In this document: positions 36,066 through 45,355 of the stretch, piece after piece
Numbering within the stretch: the first letter of the stretch is position 1
Layout: each line of letters starts with the position of its first letter
From: G965198795 sp965198795
GTDB lineage: Bacteria; Pseudomonadota; Alphaproteobacteria; Rhodospirillales; Casp-alpha2
Assembly (NCBI GenBank): GCA_965198795.1
Contig: OZ240674.1
Coordinates: 2,914,001 to 2,978,000, forward strand
Direction: 5' to 3'
DNA: 64,000 nucleotides
The notes under the pieces: model-generated
The model's input: the letters and a program-made list of their open reading frames with translations, nothing else
Told to the model about the DNA's origin: nothing
The model's database searches: none
Made by a program: the position numbers and the translations under genes

Positions 36066-38030
36066 TCACTCATCGGGATGAAACCAGTCGTGAATTTTTC
36101 TCGCCATAGCTTTTGAGACCCCTTCGACCACCTCCAAATCCTCGGGTCTCGCTTGAGAAACGCTCTTGGCGGACCCGAAATGCAGCAGCAGCGCCTTCTT
36201 GCGCTTGGCGCCGATCCCGGGGACTTCATCAAGCATGGATTTCCGCACCGTCTGTTGGCGGCGCGCCCGGTGAGAGCCGATCGCGAAACGGTGCGCCTCG
36301 TCACGCAGGCGTTGAATGAAGTAGAGCACCGGGTCGTTGGGTTTCAGGAGCTTCTCCTTGCCCGAGCTCAGGAAAATCTTTTCCCGGCCGGCGTTGCGGT
36401 TCGGGCCTTTGGCGACAGAGGCCAGCGTGACGTCGTTGACGCCCAGCTCCTTGAACACTTCCATCGCCACGCCGAGTTGACCTTTGCCGCCGTCAATCAG
36501 AACCAGATCCGGCCATTGCCCGCCGTCACCTTGGGCGGCGCGGTCCGGGTCTTCCTTGAGCGCGCGGGAAAAGCGCCGTGTCAGCACCTCGCGCATCATG
36601 GCGTAATCGTCACCCGCCTCGTAACCATCCTCGCCGGCGTCCGTATTCCTCGCCCCCTTGATGTTGAATTTCCGGTACGCGTTTTTGCGGAATCCTTCCG
36701 GCCCCGCGACGACCATGCCCCCCACGGCCCTGGCGCCGGAAACATGAGAGTTGTCATAAACCTCAATGCGTTCCGGGGCGGCTTCCATCTCGAACACCTC
36801 CGCCAAGCCGTTCAGCAACTTGCGCTGCGTGGCGCTCTCCGACATTCGGCGGCTGAGCGCGGATTCAGCGTTGAGCCGGGCGTGCTCAATCAATTTCCGT
36901 TTTCCGCCCCGCTGGGGCACATTGACCACGACCTTACGCCCGGCGCGAACGGCAAGAGCTTCGGAAACCAGCGCCTCGTTGGGGATGACGTTGCTTAAAT
37001 ATACTTCCTTGGGCGGAGGGGTCTTGGCGTAGAACTGGCCCAGGAAGGCCTCCAGCACTTCTTCCGTGGTCTCTTCACGGGCATGAGACGGGAAATAGGA
37101 CCGGTTGCCAAAGTTCGCGCCCGAGCGGAAAAAGAAAACCTGGACGCAGGTCTGCCCCTGATCCGAGTAAATGGCGATGACGTCCGCGTCCCCCAAGCCG
37201 CGCACATTGATGTCTTGATGCGCCTGAATGCGGGTCAACGCCCGGATACGGTCGCGATAGGCGGCGGCCTCCTCGAACGCCAGCGCTTCCGAGGCGGCCT
37301 CCATGCGAGCGGCGAGGTTCCGCTGCACGGCTTGACTTTCCCCGGTGAGGAAGGCGCGAGCCTGACCAACCAGTTCCGCATAGTCGTCTTTCGAAATCCG
37401 TTCCACGCAGGGAGCGGAGCAGCGCTTGATTTGATGAAGCAGACACGGTCGGGTTCGAGAGTCGAAAATCGCGTCGGTGCAGGTCCGAAGCAAAAATGCC
37501 TTCTGCAACACATTCAACGCGTCGTTTACCGCCCAGACACTGGCAAAAGGCCCAAAATAATCGCCCTTGCGGTTTCGCGTGCCCCGGTACTTCACAACCT
37601 GCGGAAAATCACGGTCCCCGGTGACCAGGATGTAGGGAAACGACTTATCGTCCCTAAGCAGAATATTGTAACGCGGGCGAAGCTGCTTGATCAGGTTGCT
37701 TTCCAACAGCAGCGCTTCCGCTTCCGATCCCGTGGTGACAAATTCCATGGACGCCGTTTCGAAAATCATCCGCCTGATCCGGACGGATTGGCGGTCCGGA
37801 CGGGTGTAAGCCGCCACCCGTTTTTTCAAGTTCTTCGCCTTGCCGACGTAAAGCGCTTCGCCGTCCGCGTTGAGCATACGATAGACGCCCGGCTTGTTGG
37901 GAAGCGTTTTCAGATATCTTTCAATCACCTGCCCGCCACCAGGCGCGCCGTCGCCGCCGGATGTTCCCGCAGAAACTGCGTCAGCCGCGTCTGAGCCCTC
38001 GGGCCGCTCCTGATCTGAAGGCCGTGTCAA
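36066..38030 (-). CDS. uvrC: excinuclease ABC subunit C
   Basis: UvrC makes the two incisions of nucleotide excision repair. The GIY-YIG domain (KPGVYRMLNADGEALYVGKAKNL begins near residue 47) makes the 3' cut. A Cys-containing and UVR region (VQRNLAARMEAASEALAFEEAA) and the RNase H-like 5' endonuclease (DNSHVSGARAVGGMVV, VLIDGGKGQL) follow. A C-terminal HhH pair (VPGIGAKRKKALLLHFG) closes the protein. It starts at TTG 38030 with AAGGAG eleven bases upstream; a GTG within QVIERYL is an alternative. It has 654 residues, with a low-complexity Gly/Ala N-terminus of about 35 residues. Confidence 0.96.
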   Translation of the reverse strand: MTRPSDQERPEGSDAADAVSAGTSGGDGAPGGGQVIERYLKTLPNKPGVYRMLNADGEALYVGKAKNLKKRVAAYTRPDRQSVRIRRMIFETASMEFVTTGSEAEALLLESNLIKQLRPRYNILLRDDKSFPYILVTGDRDFPQVVKYRGTRNRKGDYFGPFASVWAVNDALNVLQKAFLLRTCTDAIFDSRTRPCLLHQIKRCSAPCVERISKDDYAELVGQARAFLTGESQAVQRNLAARMEAASEALAFEEAAAYRDRIRALTRIQAHQDINVRGLGDADVIAIYSDQGQTCVQVFFFRSGANFGNRSYFPSHAREETTEEVLEAFLGQFYAKTPPPKEVYLSNVIPNEALVSEALAVRAGRKVVVNVPQRGGKRKLIEHARLNAESALSRRMSESATQRKLLNGLAEVFEMEAAPERIEVYDNSHVSGARAVGGMVVAGPEGFRKNAYRKFNIKGARNTDAGEDGYEAGDDYAMMREVLTRRFSRALKEDPDRAAQGDGGQWPDLVLIDGGKGQLGVAMEVFKELGVNDVTLASVAKGPNRNAGREKIFLSSGKEKLLKPNDPVLYFIQRLRDEAHRFAIGSHRARRQQTVRKSMLDEVPGIGAKRKKALLLHFGSAKSVSQARPEDLEVVEGVSKAMARKIHDWFHPDE

Positions 38031-38040
38031 GGCGCTTTTA

Positions 38041-38403
38041 TCTCCTTAAACGTCGCTGGCTGATATAGGCTGCGGGGCCAAAAACCGATCCAGTTTGATA
38101 CGCCTTTTATGAAAACCCAACTGTCCACCAACTTTGTGGATAAACTTGTTGAAAACAGAGGACCGTAATCAACGATGGACGGCAAACCTTGGTTTTTCAC
38201 TGTTTGCCCAAAAATTAGGCAACTATATAAGTTATTGATTTACAATCTATAAAATTATGTCAAGACGTTGAGAACAGGTTTGGAAAAAAAATTTCATATT
38301 CATGACACGATCCAACGCTTCTTCCGGGCCTGTGCACAACTTTAGCCGAACCGCACGGCTTTGCGGTAATTTCAAGGGGTTAGAACAAGTCACGCGGCTT
38401 CGT
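38041..38403. other. AT-rich intergenic region with one perfect DnaA box
   Basis: The region between folB and uvrC is clearly more AT-rich than its surroundings, with T/A runs at 38210-38300. TGTGGATAA at 38135-38143 is the reverse complement of the perfect DnaA box TTATCCACA. GGCAAAC (38181-38187) and GTTTGCC (38202-38208) form a hairpin. It must hold the uvrC promoter. I see no gene in it. Flanking genes all run the same way, which argues against a replication origin. Confidence 0.5.
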
Positions 38404-38823
38404 TCACACGTGCGTGTTAAACCGCTCAATCTCGACGCCAACGCTTTCCGCCTCGCGCAGAATATCCAGTTTCTCGATCCGCACTCGGGCGGAACGGACT
38501 CTTGGGTCCGCCAAACACATGGCCGCGACGTCTTCAGCGAGGGTCTCAACCAAATTGACATGATCGCGCGCGGCCAAAACCCTCAGACCATCGACGATTT
38601 CCTCATAACAAACGACATTCGCCAAATCGTCCGAAATGGGTCCCGTTGTTTCCAAGACGCCCAAATCAATATTGAAGCGCACACGTTGCGGACCGCCTTT
38701 TTCGAAATCATGCCAACCAACAGCGACGTTGAGGACGAGATCGCGGACGAACATATGGCGCAGACTGACGCGCGCATCGGCCACGTTCAGCGCGTCACGC
38801 GTCTTGTATGGGTCCACCGTCAT
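38404..38823 (-). CDS. folB: dihydroneopterin aldolase FolB
   Basis: Cleaves 7,8-dihydroneopterin to 6-hydroxymethyl-dihydropterin and glycolaldehyde in folate synthesis. Seen are LVLNVAVGWHDFEKGGPQ, the conserved Tyr-Glu in VVCYEEIVDGLR and the lysine in VRIEKLDIL near the end. It has 139 residues. The adjacent SDR gene is of a kind often found with folB. Confidence 0.9.
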   Translation of the reverse strand: MTVDPYKTRDALNVADARVSLRHMFVRDLVLNVAVGWHDFEKGGPQRVRFNIDLGVLETTGPISDDLANVVCYEEIVDGLRVLAARDHVNLVETLAEDVAAMCLADPRVRSARVRIEKLDILREAESVGVEIERFNTHV

Positions 38824-38868
38824 GCGTCCTCCGGGGATATTAAGCGCGGATAGATCTGGAACAAACGC

Positions 38869-39639
38869 CTACTCGGCGATGTTTTCGTCACTGACCGCCG
38901 GAGACCAGCACATGTGCTGACCAGAGTCGAGCGCGACCATTTGCCCTGTCATCGAAGATGCGTCAAGGATGAAACGCACGGCCGCCGCGATCTCTTCGAC
39001 AGGGACTGGCCGCTTGAGCGGCATGGCGCGCCATTGGTCTTCGAATTCCCGTATGCTTTGCCGGGGACTTTTCAACGTTGGACCCGGCCCGATCCCATTG
39101 ACCCTCACCCTGGGGGCCAGCGCGCGCGCCAGCATTTGCGTCATGCCCCACAACGCATATTTACTTATTCCGTAAGACATAAAATAAGGCTGCGGATTGA
39201 ATACTCGATGGTCAATCATATTGATCACAACGCCGTTTGCTTCCCTAGGGAGCCGGGCGGCGAGTTCCTGGGCCAAAACGAAGGGGCTTCTGACATGAAT
39301 TTCCATGTGGATGTCCCAATACGTCCGTTCCGGCGTCGCCGCGTCATCTTTGATAAAGGCCGACGCGTTGTTAACGAGCACGCCAACCGGCCCCAACGCC
39401 TTTTCCGCCTCAGTCATCAAGGGACGAACCTGGCGTTCGTCGCTCAAATCACCTTGGACAACGCAAGCCGCCCCGCCCCTCTCAACGACATCCCGGGCGA
39501 GCGCTTCCGCTTGCGCGCCTGATCGGTTGCAATGAATTGCAACGGCGTATCCGTCATCGGCCAGACGTTCGACAATGGCCCGGCCCAGACGCTTCGCGCC
39601 TCCCGTCACCACGGCGGTTCTGGGCACGAGTTCCTCCAT
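38869..39639 (-). CDS. SDR-family oxidoreductase, FolM/pteridine-reductase-like
   Basis: A 256-residue short-chain dehydrogenase. The NADP-binding motif is VVTGGAKRLGRAIVERL, with NNASAF and the active-site YGISKYAL (Tyr-xxx-Lys). The HCNRSGAQAE segment with Arg suggests NADPH. The GGAKRLG start, the VINMIDHRVFNPQPYFMSY stretch and the position next to folB point to a dihydromonapterin or dihydrofolate reductase-like role (FolM), but general SDR function cannot be excluded. Confidence 0.8.
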   Translation of the reverse strand: MEELVPRTAVVTGGAKRLGRAIVERLADDGYAVAIHCNRSGAQAEALARDVVERGGAACVVQGDLSDERQVRPLMTEAEKALGPVGVLVNNASAFIKDDAATPERTYWDIHMEIHVRSPFVLAQELAARLPREANGVVINMIDHRVFNPQPYFMSYGISKYALWGMTQMLARALAPRVRVNGIGPGPTLKSPRQSIREFEDQWRAMPLKRPVPVEEIAAAVRFILDASSMTGQMVALDSGQHMCWSPAVSDENIAE

Positions 39640-39641
39640 GG

Positions 39642-40598
39642 TCAGCCCAATACCTGATCCGCCTGACCGCCGATAAAGACGAAATAGGCGATCAGGAACA
39701 AGGCTCCCCCAACCCGTCCCAATTTAATCCAGCCCATCATCAACGGGATTAGAGCCAGCGTCGCCCCCATCATGACCCACACGTCGTGCGTCCGGATAGC
39801 TTCTGAAACGGGAAGCGGCACGATAAGGACAACCAAGCCGCCGACGCCCGTCAGATTAAACACGTTGCTGCCAATGACGTTGCCCAACGCCACGTCGGCG
39901 TGAGCGCGTAGAGCCGCGACGATGGAAGCGGCCAGTTCGGGCAAAGAGGTTCCGATGGCGATCAAGGTCAAACCGATGACTTCCTCGGGCACCCCGAATT
40001 CGCGGGCGATGCCGACGCCGCCCTTCACCAAAAGATCGGCCCCCAGGACAATCCCCGCGATCCCGCCGCCCGTCGCAAGAAGAAAAATCATCAGATTGTC
40101 CGGTAATCCGCCGAATTCCTCAACCTCGTCTATCCGCTCCCGGGACGCTTTTGGGTCATTCAAACCGCGCCAATAGACGCCGCCCAAGAAACCAACGAAC
40201 AGAAGAAACAAGACACATCCATCGACAAAATCCAAATCGCCGTTCCAGCCCAACGCGATAAAAATACCGGTGAAAGCGATCAGCATAATACTGTCTTGCA
40301 TGGGTGAATCAGGCTTCCGCGTCATCGGTTTGATCAAATAACTGGCGCCCAGAATCAGGAGCACATTGGCGATATTGCTGCCGACCAGATTCCCGACCGC
40401 CAGACCGCCGGAACCGATCAAAGCCGCGTCCAGCGAGACAACGAACTCAGGCGCCGACGTGCCCAGCGCGATCACCGTCATTCCGATAATCATGGGGGAA
40501 ACGCCGAACCGGCGGGCAAGAGCGACCGCTCCTCGAATCATGATTTCCGCCGCCGCCAACAACAGAACGAAGCCCCCGATCAGTTGCAGGTACATCAT
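39642..40598 (-). CDS. calcium/sodium antiporter (CaCA family)
   Basis: A polytopic exchanger with the two inverted alpha repeats that bind the cations: IIGMTVIALGTSAPEFVVSL followed by VGNLVGSNIANVLLILG, and VIGLTLIAIGTSLPELAAS followed by LGNVIGSNVFNLTGVGG. It has ten or so membrane segments and 318 residues from ATG 40598 (MMYLQL), chosen because GGAG precedes it. It lies two bases from the SDR gene, with RppH upstream. Confidence 0.95.
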   Translation of the reverse strand: MMYLQLIGGFVLLLAAAEIMIRGAVALARRFGVSPMIIGMTVIALGTSAPEFVVSLDAALIGSGGLAVGNLVGSNIANVLLILGASYLIKPMTRKPDSPMQDSIMLIAFTGIFIALGWNGDLDFVDGCVLFLLFVGFLGGVYWRGLNDPKASRERIDEVEEFGGLPDNLMIFLLATGGGIAGIVLGADLLVKGGVGIAREFGVPEEVIGLTLIAIGTSLPELAASIVAALRAHADVALGNVIGSNVFNLTGVGGLVVLIVPLPVSEAIRTHDVWVMMGATLALIPLMMGWIKLGRVGGALFLIAYFVFIGGQADQVLG

Positions 40599-40605
40599 GC
40601 GTCTG

Positions 40606-41091
40606 TCACTCCTGGACAAGAGAGGCGAAGGCGTCAAGCAGCGCCAAATAAAGAGGACGTTTAAAGGGCGTCACCAGTTTCGGCAAGTCGCCCAACGGCG
40701 CCCAGCGCCATTCATCGAACTCCGGCTTCTTGTCGAGTGTGATATCGATATCACTGTCCCGGCCCAGAAAGCGAAGTGCGTACCACCGTTGCTTTTGACC
40801 ACGATAACGGCCCTTCCAAACCTGACGGCTGAGTTCGTCCGGCAAGTCGTAAACGAGCCAATCCGGCGCCTCGGAGATGATCTCAACCTTATCCGTTCCG
40901 GTTTCCTCCAACACTTCGCGAAGGACCGCGTCACGCGGGTCCTCGCCTTCATCAATTCCCCCCTGGGGCATTTGCCACGGATTAGGCAGGACTTCATCGC
41001 GGCGCGGGCGCCGCTTCCCAATCCAGACCAGACGTTCGGAATTGAGGATCACCGCACCGACGCCAAGCCGGTAAGGTCTGTCATCACTCAT
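40606..41091 (-). CDS. rppH: RNA pyrophosphohydrolase RppH
   Basis: A Nudix hydrolase that removes pyrophosphate from 5' triphosphate RNA and so triggers decay. The Nudix box is complete (GGIDEGEDPRDAVLREVLEE then TG). WQMPQGG and YRGQKQRWYALRFLG are RppH features. It has 161 residues. It follows the deacetylase-like gene by seven bases, a conserved order in alphaproteobacteria. Confidence 0.94.
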   Translation of the reverse strand: MSDDRPYRLGVGAVILNSERLVWIGKRRPRRDEVLPNPWQMPQGGIDEGEDPRDAVLREVLEETGTDKVEIISEAPDWLVYDLPDELSRQVWKGRYRGQKQRWYALRFLGRDSDIDITLDKKPEFDEWRWAPLGDLPKLVTPFKRPLYLALLDAFASLVQE

Positions 41092-41098
41092 GGACGGG

Positions 41099-42583
41099 TT
41101 ACTGCCCGCCCTGAAGGTTCGCCGTGGCGGAAACCGGGATCAGTTGGATATTCTTACCGCGCAACTGTCTGATCCAACGCAATACGTGTTTAATGGACAA
41201 AGGCCTCGGACGGAATGTCGCGATGACGACGGACTGGCTTTGGGCAAAGACTTCCAAACGCGCCAATTGCCCTTTTACGCCAATAGGCGTCGGCGAGTTG
41301 TCCAGGAACATATTGTTGATTGACCGCGGCAAACGGACTTCACCCGCAATGCGCGACAAGGCCGTCGCGCCGGTCTGGCCGCCATCGACCAGCATCACGC
41401 CTCTATCCCGAAGCTCCTCCATCAAGGGTAGCAATTGCCCCTCGGCGACGCCAAAACTGCTGCCCAATTGGGTCACCAGACCGACATAGCCGGTAATTCG
41501 ACTCATCACGGCGTACATATTGCGCTTGTTTTCTTCCAATTGGAGGCTGCTTTTCAGCGCCAACGGGCCGGCGTCAATCAATGGAAATTCAGAACTTTCC
41601 ATGGGCAACGCCAGGAAAACCTCATGCCCCTTTAGACGCGCTCGCAGCACCCAGTCCTCCGGGTCGCGGGCGTAGGGCGAGACGATCATGGAGATTTCAG
41701 GCGGCAAGGTATTGATGGCGGCAAGGCTGCCAGCCCTGCTCAGCCCGACATCGGTCACCATAAGAGCGACTGCGGGCACTCCGTCCTCCACTTCGGCGGG
41801 ACGCGCATAGACGTCCATTGCCCGGCGTCCCCCCCGCCCCAGTTTGGGCAAGCGGGTTTCGTCCTGTTTATCCTCGTCCAACAAATCCAATTCCGGCACG
41901 CGGCCGAGCCCGCCGTCTTCCGGGTCGGGAAGCGCCGGGATCCCTTGAAAAGCGGCCGGCGAGACAAACGGCACCACGCGCGCCCTGTCCGGATTGTTGT
42001 TACCCCCAGTGGATGACAGTCCCAGCCCGCGCTGATTCTGCAACGCCTCCTGACTGGGCGAAATCTCATCCTCCGTCAGGAATTTGCGAACGGCGGCGGC
42101 GCCGGCGACGCCAACCGGCGACTCACGATCTTTACTGGCGGTGCGCGCGGCCACAGCCTCCGCCGCTTGCTGTTTCGTCAAACCAGCCTCGCCCGCGGCC
42201 AGAGAATTAAGCGACTGTTCACCAGAAAGGCCCGCGCCTGGCGGCGGCGGCAAATCAAGACTGGCGGAAGGCCCTTTCACCGGGGCGGCGGGAGCGCTGG
42301 CCGTGTCATCGCCGGAGTCCAGGAAAATCACACTAGCGACGCCGACGACAACCAACGCGATGACGGCGCCAGCGCCGATGAGTACGGCAATCTGACGCTT
42401 CTCCCGGCGCCCTTCATCGTCGCGCTCGTCGCCGGCCTCCGCCTGATCGCCGAATTCGTCTTCCTCTTCGAGGTCCTCGTCGTCCCGGTCTTCACCGGCC
42501 TCCGCCCGATCGCCGAATTCGTCTTCCTCTTCGAGGTCCTCGCCGCCGGACTCGTTCTTCTTTTTTAAGAACGGCAGATTCAC
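41099..42583 (-). CDS. divergent polysaccharide deacetylase family protein (YibQ-like)
   Basis: A 494-residue bitopic protein. An acidic cytoplasmic N-terminus with two near-identical 20-residue repeats (EDLEEEDEFGDRAEAG...) is followed by one membrane segment (VLIGAGAVIALVVVGVA), a Pro/Ala/Gly-rich linker, and the family domain from ALMVTDVGLSRAGSL to the end. In the domain, GHEVFLALPMESSEFP and QLGSSFGVAEGQ mirror the deacetylase fold, but the usual DDLG/H metal ligands are partly altered, as is common for this family. GTG 42583 has GGAG upstream and is preferred to a TTG nine codons earlier. Role in envelope metabolism is inferred from the ctpA-envC neighbourhood. Confidence 0.85.
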   Translation of the reverse strand: MNLPFLKKKNESGGEDLEEEDEFGDRAEAGEDRDDEDLEEEDEFGDQAEAGDERDDEGRREKRQIAVLIGAGAVIALVVVGVASVIFLDSGDDTASAPAAPVKGPSASLDLPPPPGAGLSGEQSLNSLAAGEAGLTKQQAAEAVAARTASKDRESPVGVAGAAAVRKFLTEDEISPSQEALQNQRGLGLSSTGGNNNPDRARVVPFVSPAAFQGIPALPDPEDGGLGRVPELDLLDEDKQDETRLPKLGRGGRRAMDVYARPAEVEDGVPAVALMVTDVGLSRAGSLAAINTLPPEISMIVSPYARDPEDWVLRARLKGHEVFLALPMESSEFPLIDAGPLALKSSLQLEENKRNMYAVMSRITGYVGLVTQLGSSFGVAEGQLLPLMEELRDRGVMLVDGGQTGATALSRIAGEVRLPRSINNMFLDNSPTPIGVKGQLARLEVFAQSQSVVIATFRPRPLSIKHVLRWIRQLRGKNIQLIPVSATANLQGGQ

Positions 42584-42667
42584 AGCACCGGTTCTCCGTG
42601 GTCTGGACAATCCTGTCAGGCGTCCCCCGAGGGCGCCAACTCCCGTCCGAACAATAGAGCGGAAGTC

Positions 42668-44026
42668 TTAATTTGTCGTTGCTTCCCCGCTGAACAGCGA
42701 CAGACCGGCCAATAAATCCAACGCGCGGGAAAGTTGATAGTCCTGCGGCTCCGCCGGCGTCTCATCCTCGGCGGACGGCGCTGCGGGCTGATCATCCGAA
42801 TTCCCCTCATCCGCCGCGGGTGCGTCGCCTTGCGGCCGGTCTTGAGCGTCCAGCGCGCCGCGCAGGTCGGATTCCCGGCGCGAGCGGCGCTGAGCGATTT
42901 CTTCCACGCGGGCCTGGGCCACCTCAATATCCGGGTCGATGCCCTTGGCCTGAATGGAACGGCCGGACGGCGTATAATAGCGCGCCGTCGTCAAGCGCAT
43001 GGCGCGCCGCCCTTGCAGCGGAATAATAGTCTGCACGGACCCTTTCCCGAAAGACTTGGTACCCAAGACGATAGCGCGGCGGTGATCCTGAAGCGCGCCC
43101 GCAACGATTTCGGAAGCGGACGCGGAGCCGCCGTTGATCAGGATGACGACCGGCTTGCCCTCGGCCAAATCACCGGGTTTGGCGTTATGGCGGGACGTAT
43201 CTTCCGGATCGCGGGATCGGGTGGAAACGATCTCGCCCTTCTCCAGAAAAGCATCCGAGACAGCAACAGCCTGATCCAGCAAGCCGCCGGGATTGTTCCG
43301 CAGGTCCAGCACATACCCTTGCAGTTTCTCGCCCAACTCCGCCTTGATCTTCTTCATGGCTTTTTCAAGCCCCACGTCGGTCTGTTCGTTGAAGGATGTG
43401 ATTCTGACATAACCGGCGTTGCCTTCCACGCGGTGGCGGACGGACGTGATTTTGATAATGTCGCGGGTGATATCGACGTCGAACGGTTCATTGCGGCCCT
43501 GGCGGACAATGGTCAGCTTGATCTTGCTGCCAACCTTGCCGCGCATCCGCTCAACGGCCTCCTGCAAGGTCAGGCCCTGGATTTGCTCGCCATCCAGGTG
43601 CGTGATCAGATCACCGGATTTGATGCCGGCGTTAAACGCGGGCGTGTCGTCGATGGGTGAAATCACACGGATGAGGCCATTCTCAAGCGTTACCTGGATA
43701 CCAAGACCGCCGAACTCGCCGCGCGTATTCACCCGCATCTCTCGGAAATTCTCAATGTTAAGATAACCGGAATGGGGATCCAGCGCTTGCAGCATTCCTT
43801 GAATCGCCGCCTCCAGCAGTTCCTCGTCCGTGGGCTTTTCGACATATTGCGAACGGACCCGCTCAAATACGTCGCCGAAAAGGTTGAGCAATTGGTAGGT
43901 CTGCGCGGAATTCGCGGGCTTTTCCGTTTCCGCCGATTGCGCGTTCACATCGCCGGCCCTTCCAAGAACAAGACCGCCGGCAAGGCCAAGGGAAAATACG
44001 AACACTTTGAATTGGGTGATTTTCAT
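42668..44026 (-). CDS. ctpA: carboxy-terminal processing protease CtpA (S41)
   Basis: A periplasmic Ser/Lys protease. It has a signal peptide (VFVFSLGLAGGLVLGRA), a PDZ domain (about residues 100-175, GLGIQVTLENGLIRVISP), and a peptidase domain with SASASE at 301-306 and catalytic-type K324 (LGTKSFGKGSV). The C-terminus is a low-complexity Asp/Glu/Pro/Ala stretch. It has 452 residues. In proteobacteria CtpA degrades cell-wall hydrolases or their activators, which fits the envC gene next to it. AAAGGCG precedes the ATG. Confidence 0.95.
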   Translation of the reverse strand: MKITQFKVFVFSLGLAGGLVLGRAGDVNAQSAETEKPANSAQTYQLLNLFGDVFERVRSQYVEKPTDEELLEAAIQGMLQALDPHSGYLNIENFREMRVNTRGEFGGLGIQVTLENGLIRVISPIDDTPAFNAGIKSGDLITHLDGEQIQGLTLQEAVERMRGKVGSKIKLTIVRQGRNEPFDVDITRDIIKITSVRHRVEGNAGYVRITSFNEQTDVGLEKAMKKIKAELGEKLQGYVLDLRNNPGGLLDQAVAVSDAFLEKGEIVSTRSRDPEDTSRHNAKPGDLAEGKPVVILINGGSASASEIVAGALQDHRRAIVLGTKSFGKGSVQTIIPLQGRRAMRLTTARYYTPSGRSIQAKGIDPDIEVAQARVEEIAQRRSRRESDLRGALDAQDRPQGDAPAADEGNSDDQPAAPSAEDETPAEPQDYQLSRALDLLAGLSLFSGEATTN

Positions 44027-44177
44027 CTTGTCGCCTTTATCTGTTTAAGCAGACGCGGATATGCGACGATGGCCGCAGTTCGCGCCTTATTCAGGTACTC
44101 TACGCCACCTTTTACCCATCCGTCACGCATGGAGCGTTATGAACTCTCTGTGACTTTCTTAAGGCAGAGACGAAAAA

Positions 44178-45353
44178 TCAACGCGACGCCGTCAACCACG
44201 GCAACGGATTGATCGCCTCGCCCTTGCGGCGGAACTCCAGATAAAGGGTCTGCGCTCCCTCCGGCGCCATGAATCCAACCGGCTCACCGCTCTCGATCCG
44301 GGCGCCCGGCGCCGTTTGAATGTCGCGCATCCCAGCCAACAATGAGTGAAAGCCGTTCCCGTGATCCAGGATCAGCAAATTGCCATATCCCCGGAACTTG
44401 TCCGCATAGACGACCTTGCCGCCATGGGGCGCGATGACTTGCGCTCCCGCCCGCGTCCGGATGTCTATCCCCCGGCGCGCGACGCCTCCGGACAGAACGC
44501 CTCCATAGCGGCCGACCACCTTACCGACGACGGGATAGGGCAGCTTGCCCTTGCGTTTCGAGATGGGTGTTTGACGTTTCAGCCGGGCGATCCTCGCCTT
44601 GCGCTCAGCCTCATCCCGCACCCGCGCGCGCGCCGCCTCCCTTTTGGCCTCTTTCGCCAAAGACCGCATCAGACCCCGCAGGTCTTTGGCCCTGGACGCC
44701 AGTCGCTGAACACGCTCGGCGGCCTCACGGCTCTCGACCAGGCGTTCTTCGCGCAGTTTTCGAGTTTCGCGGATGAGAGCCTGTATCTCCCGGCGCTGCG
44801 CCGCTAGATCCTTGCTGGCGTTGGCGAGCGTCAGGCGCTGGGCGGCGATCTTTTCCCTGGCGCCGCTTAAAGCGTCCAAATCGCGCTTCATGCCGGCCGC
44901 GCGCTCTTCGATCTCGGGCACCACGCCTCGAAGCAGAATGGCGCCGCGCACCATATCTTCCGGCCTTGACGCATAGGCCAGGACCGCTTCCGGAGGCAGC
45001 ACCGCCATGCGCTGAAGGGCGACCAGGACACTCGCGAACTGATTTCGGTTGGCGTCCAGTTGCTTCCGCTTGTCCGCCTCAAGCCGCACTAGGTCGGCCA
45101 GCTTGGCCTCCAGCGTTATGACTTGAAGTTCGCGGTCCTGCACGACGCGCGCCGCGCTCACCAGGCGTCGCCTTAGCGCTTTTTCCCTTTGCGCCAAGGC
45201 GTCCGCTTCGGCGGCCAAGCGGCGTTTTTCCGCCTCACCGGCCTTTAGTTGATTTTCAAGCCGCCTGAGTTCCTGGCCGGGCGCCGTTTCTTGAGCGCCC
45301 GCCGGGCCAAGGCCCGCCAGCAAAACGGCCAGGACAGAAAGCGCGCGCCGCAC
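44178..45353 (-). CDS. envC: EnvC-like murein hydrolase activator
   Basis: Signal peptide (RALSVLAVLLAGLGPAGA), a long coiled coil (about residues 25-250, Arg/Glu/Ala/Leu-rich), and a C-terminal LytM/M23 domain. The LytM domain lacks metal ligands: the first His is Arg in RRGIDIRTRAG and the HxH-type end reads LYLEFRRKG. EnvC proteins are known to be inactive as peptidases and to activate amidases at the septum, so the loss fits the role. It has 391 residues and lies two bases from gpmI. Confidence 0.9.
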   Translation of the reverse strand: MRRALSVLAVLLAGLGPAGAQETAPGQELRRLENQLKAGEAEKRRLAAEADALAQREKALRRRLVSAARVVQDRELQVITLEAKLADLVRLEADKRKQLDANRNQFASVLVALQRMAVLPPEAVLAYASRPEDMVRGAILLRGVVPEIEERAAGMKRDLDALSGAREKIAAQRLTLANASKDLAAQRREIQALIRETRKLREERLVESREAAERVQRLASRAKDLRGLMRSLAKEAKREAARARVRDEAERKARIARLKRQTPISKRKGKLPYPVVGKVVGRYGGVLSGGVARRGIDIRTRAGAQVIAPHGGKVVYADKFRGYGNLLILDHGNGFHSLLAGMRDIQTAPGARIESGEPVGFMAPEGAQTLYLEFRRKGEAINPLPWLTASR

Positions 45354-45355
45354 GG

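Noticed and set aside
38041..38403. Possible replication origin (AT-rich, perfect DnaA box at 38135-38143)
   Set aside because: Only one good DnaA box, no dnaA, parA or other origin-linked gene nearby, and genes on both sides run in the same direction without the strand switch expected at an origin.
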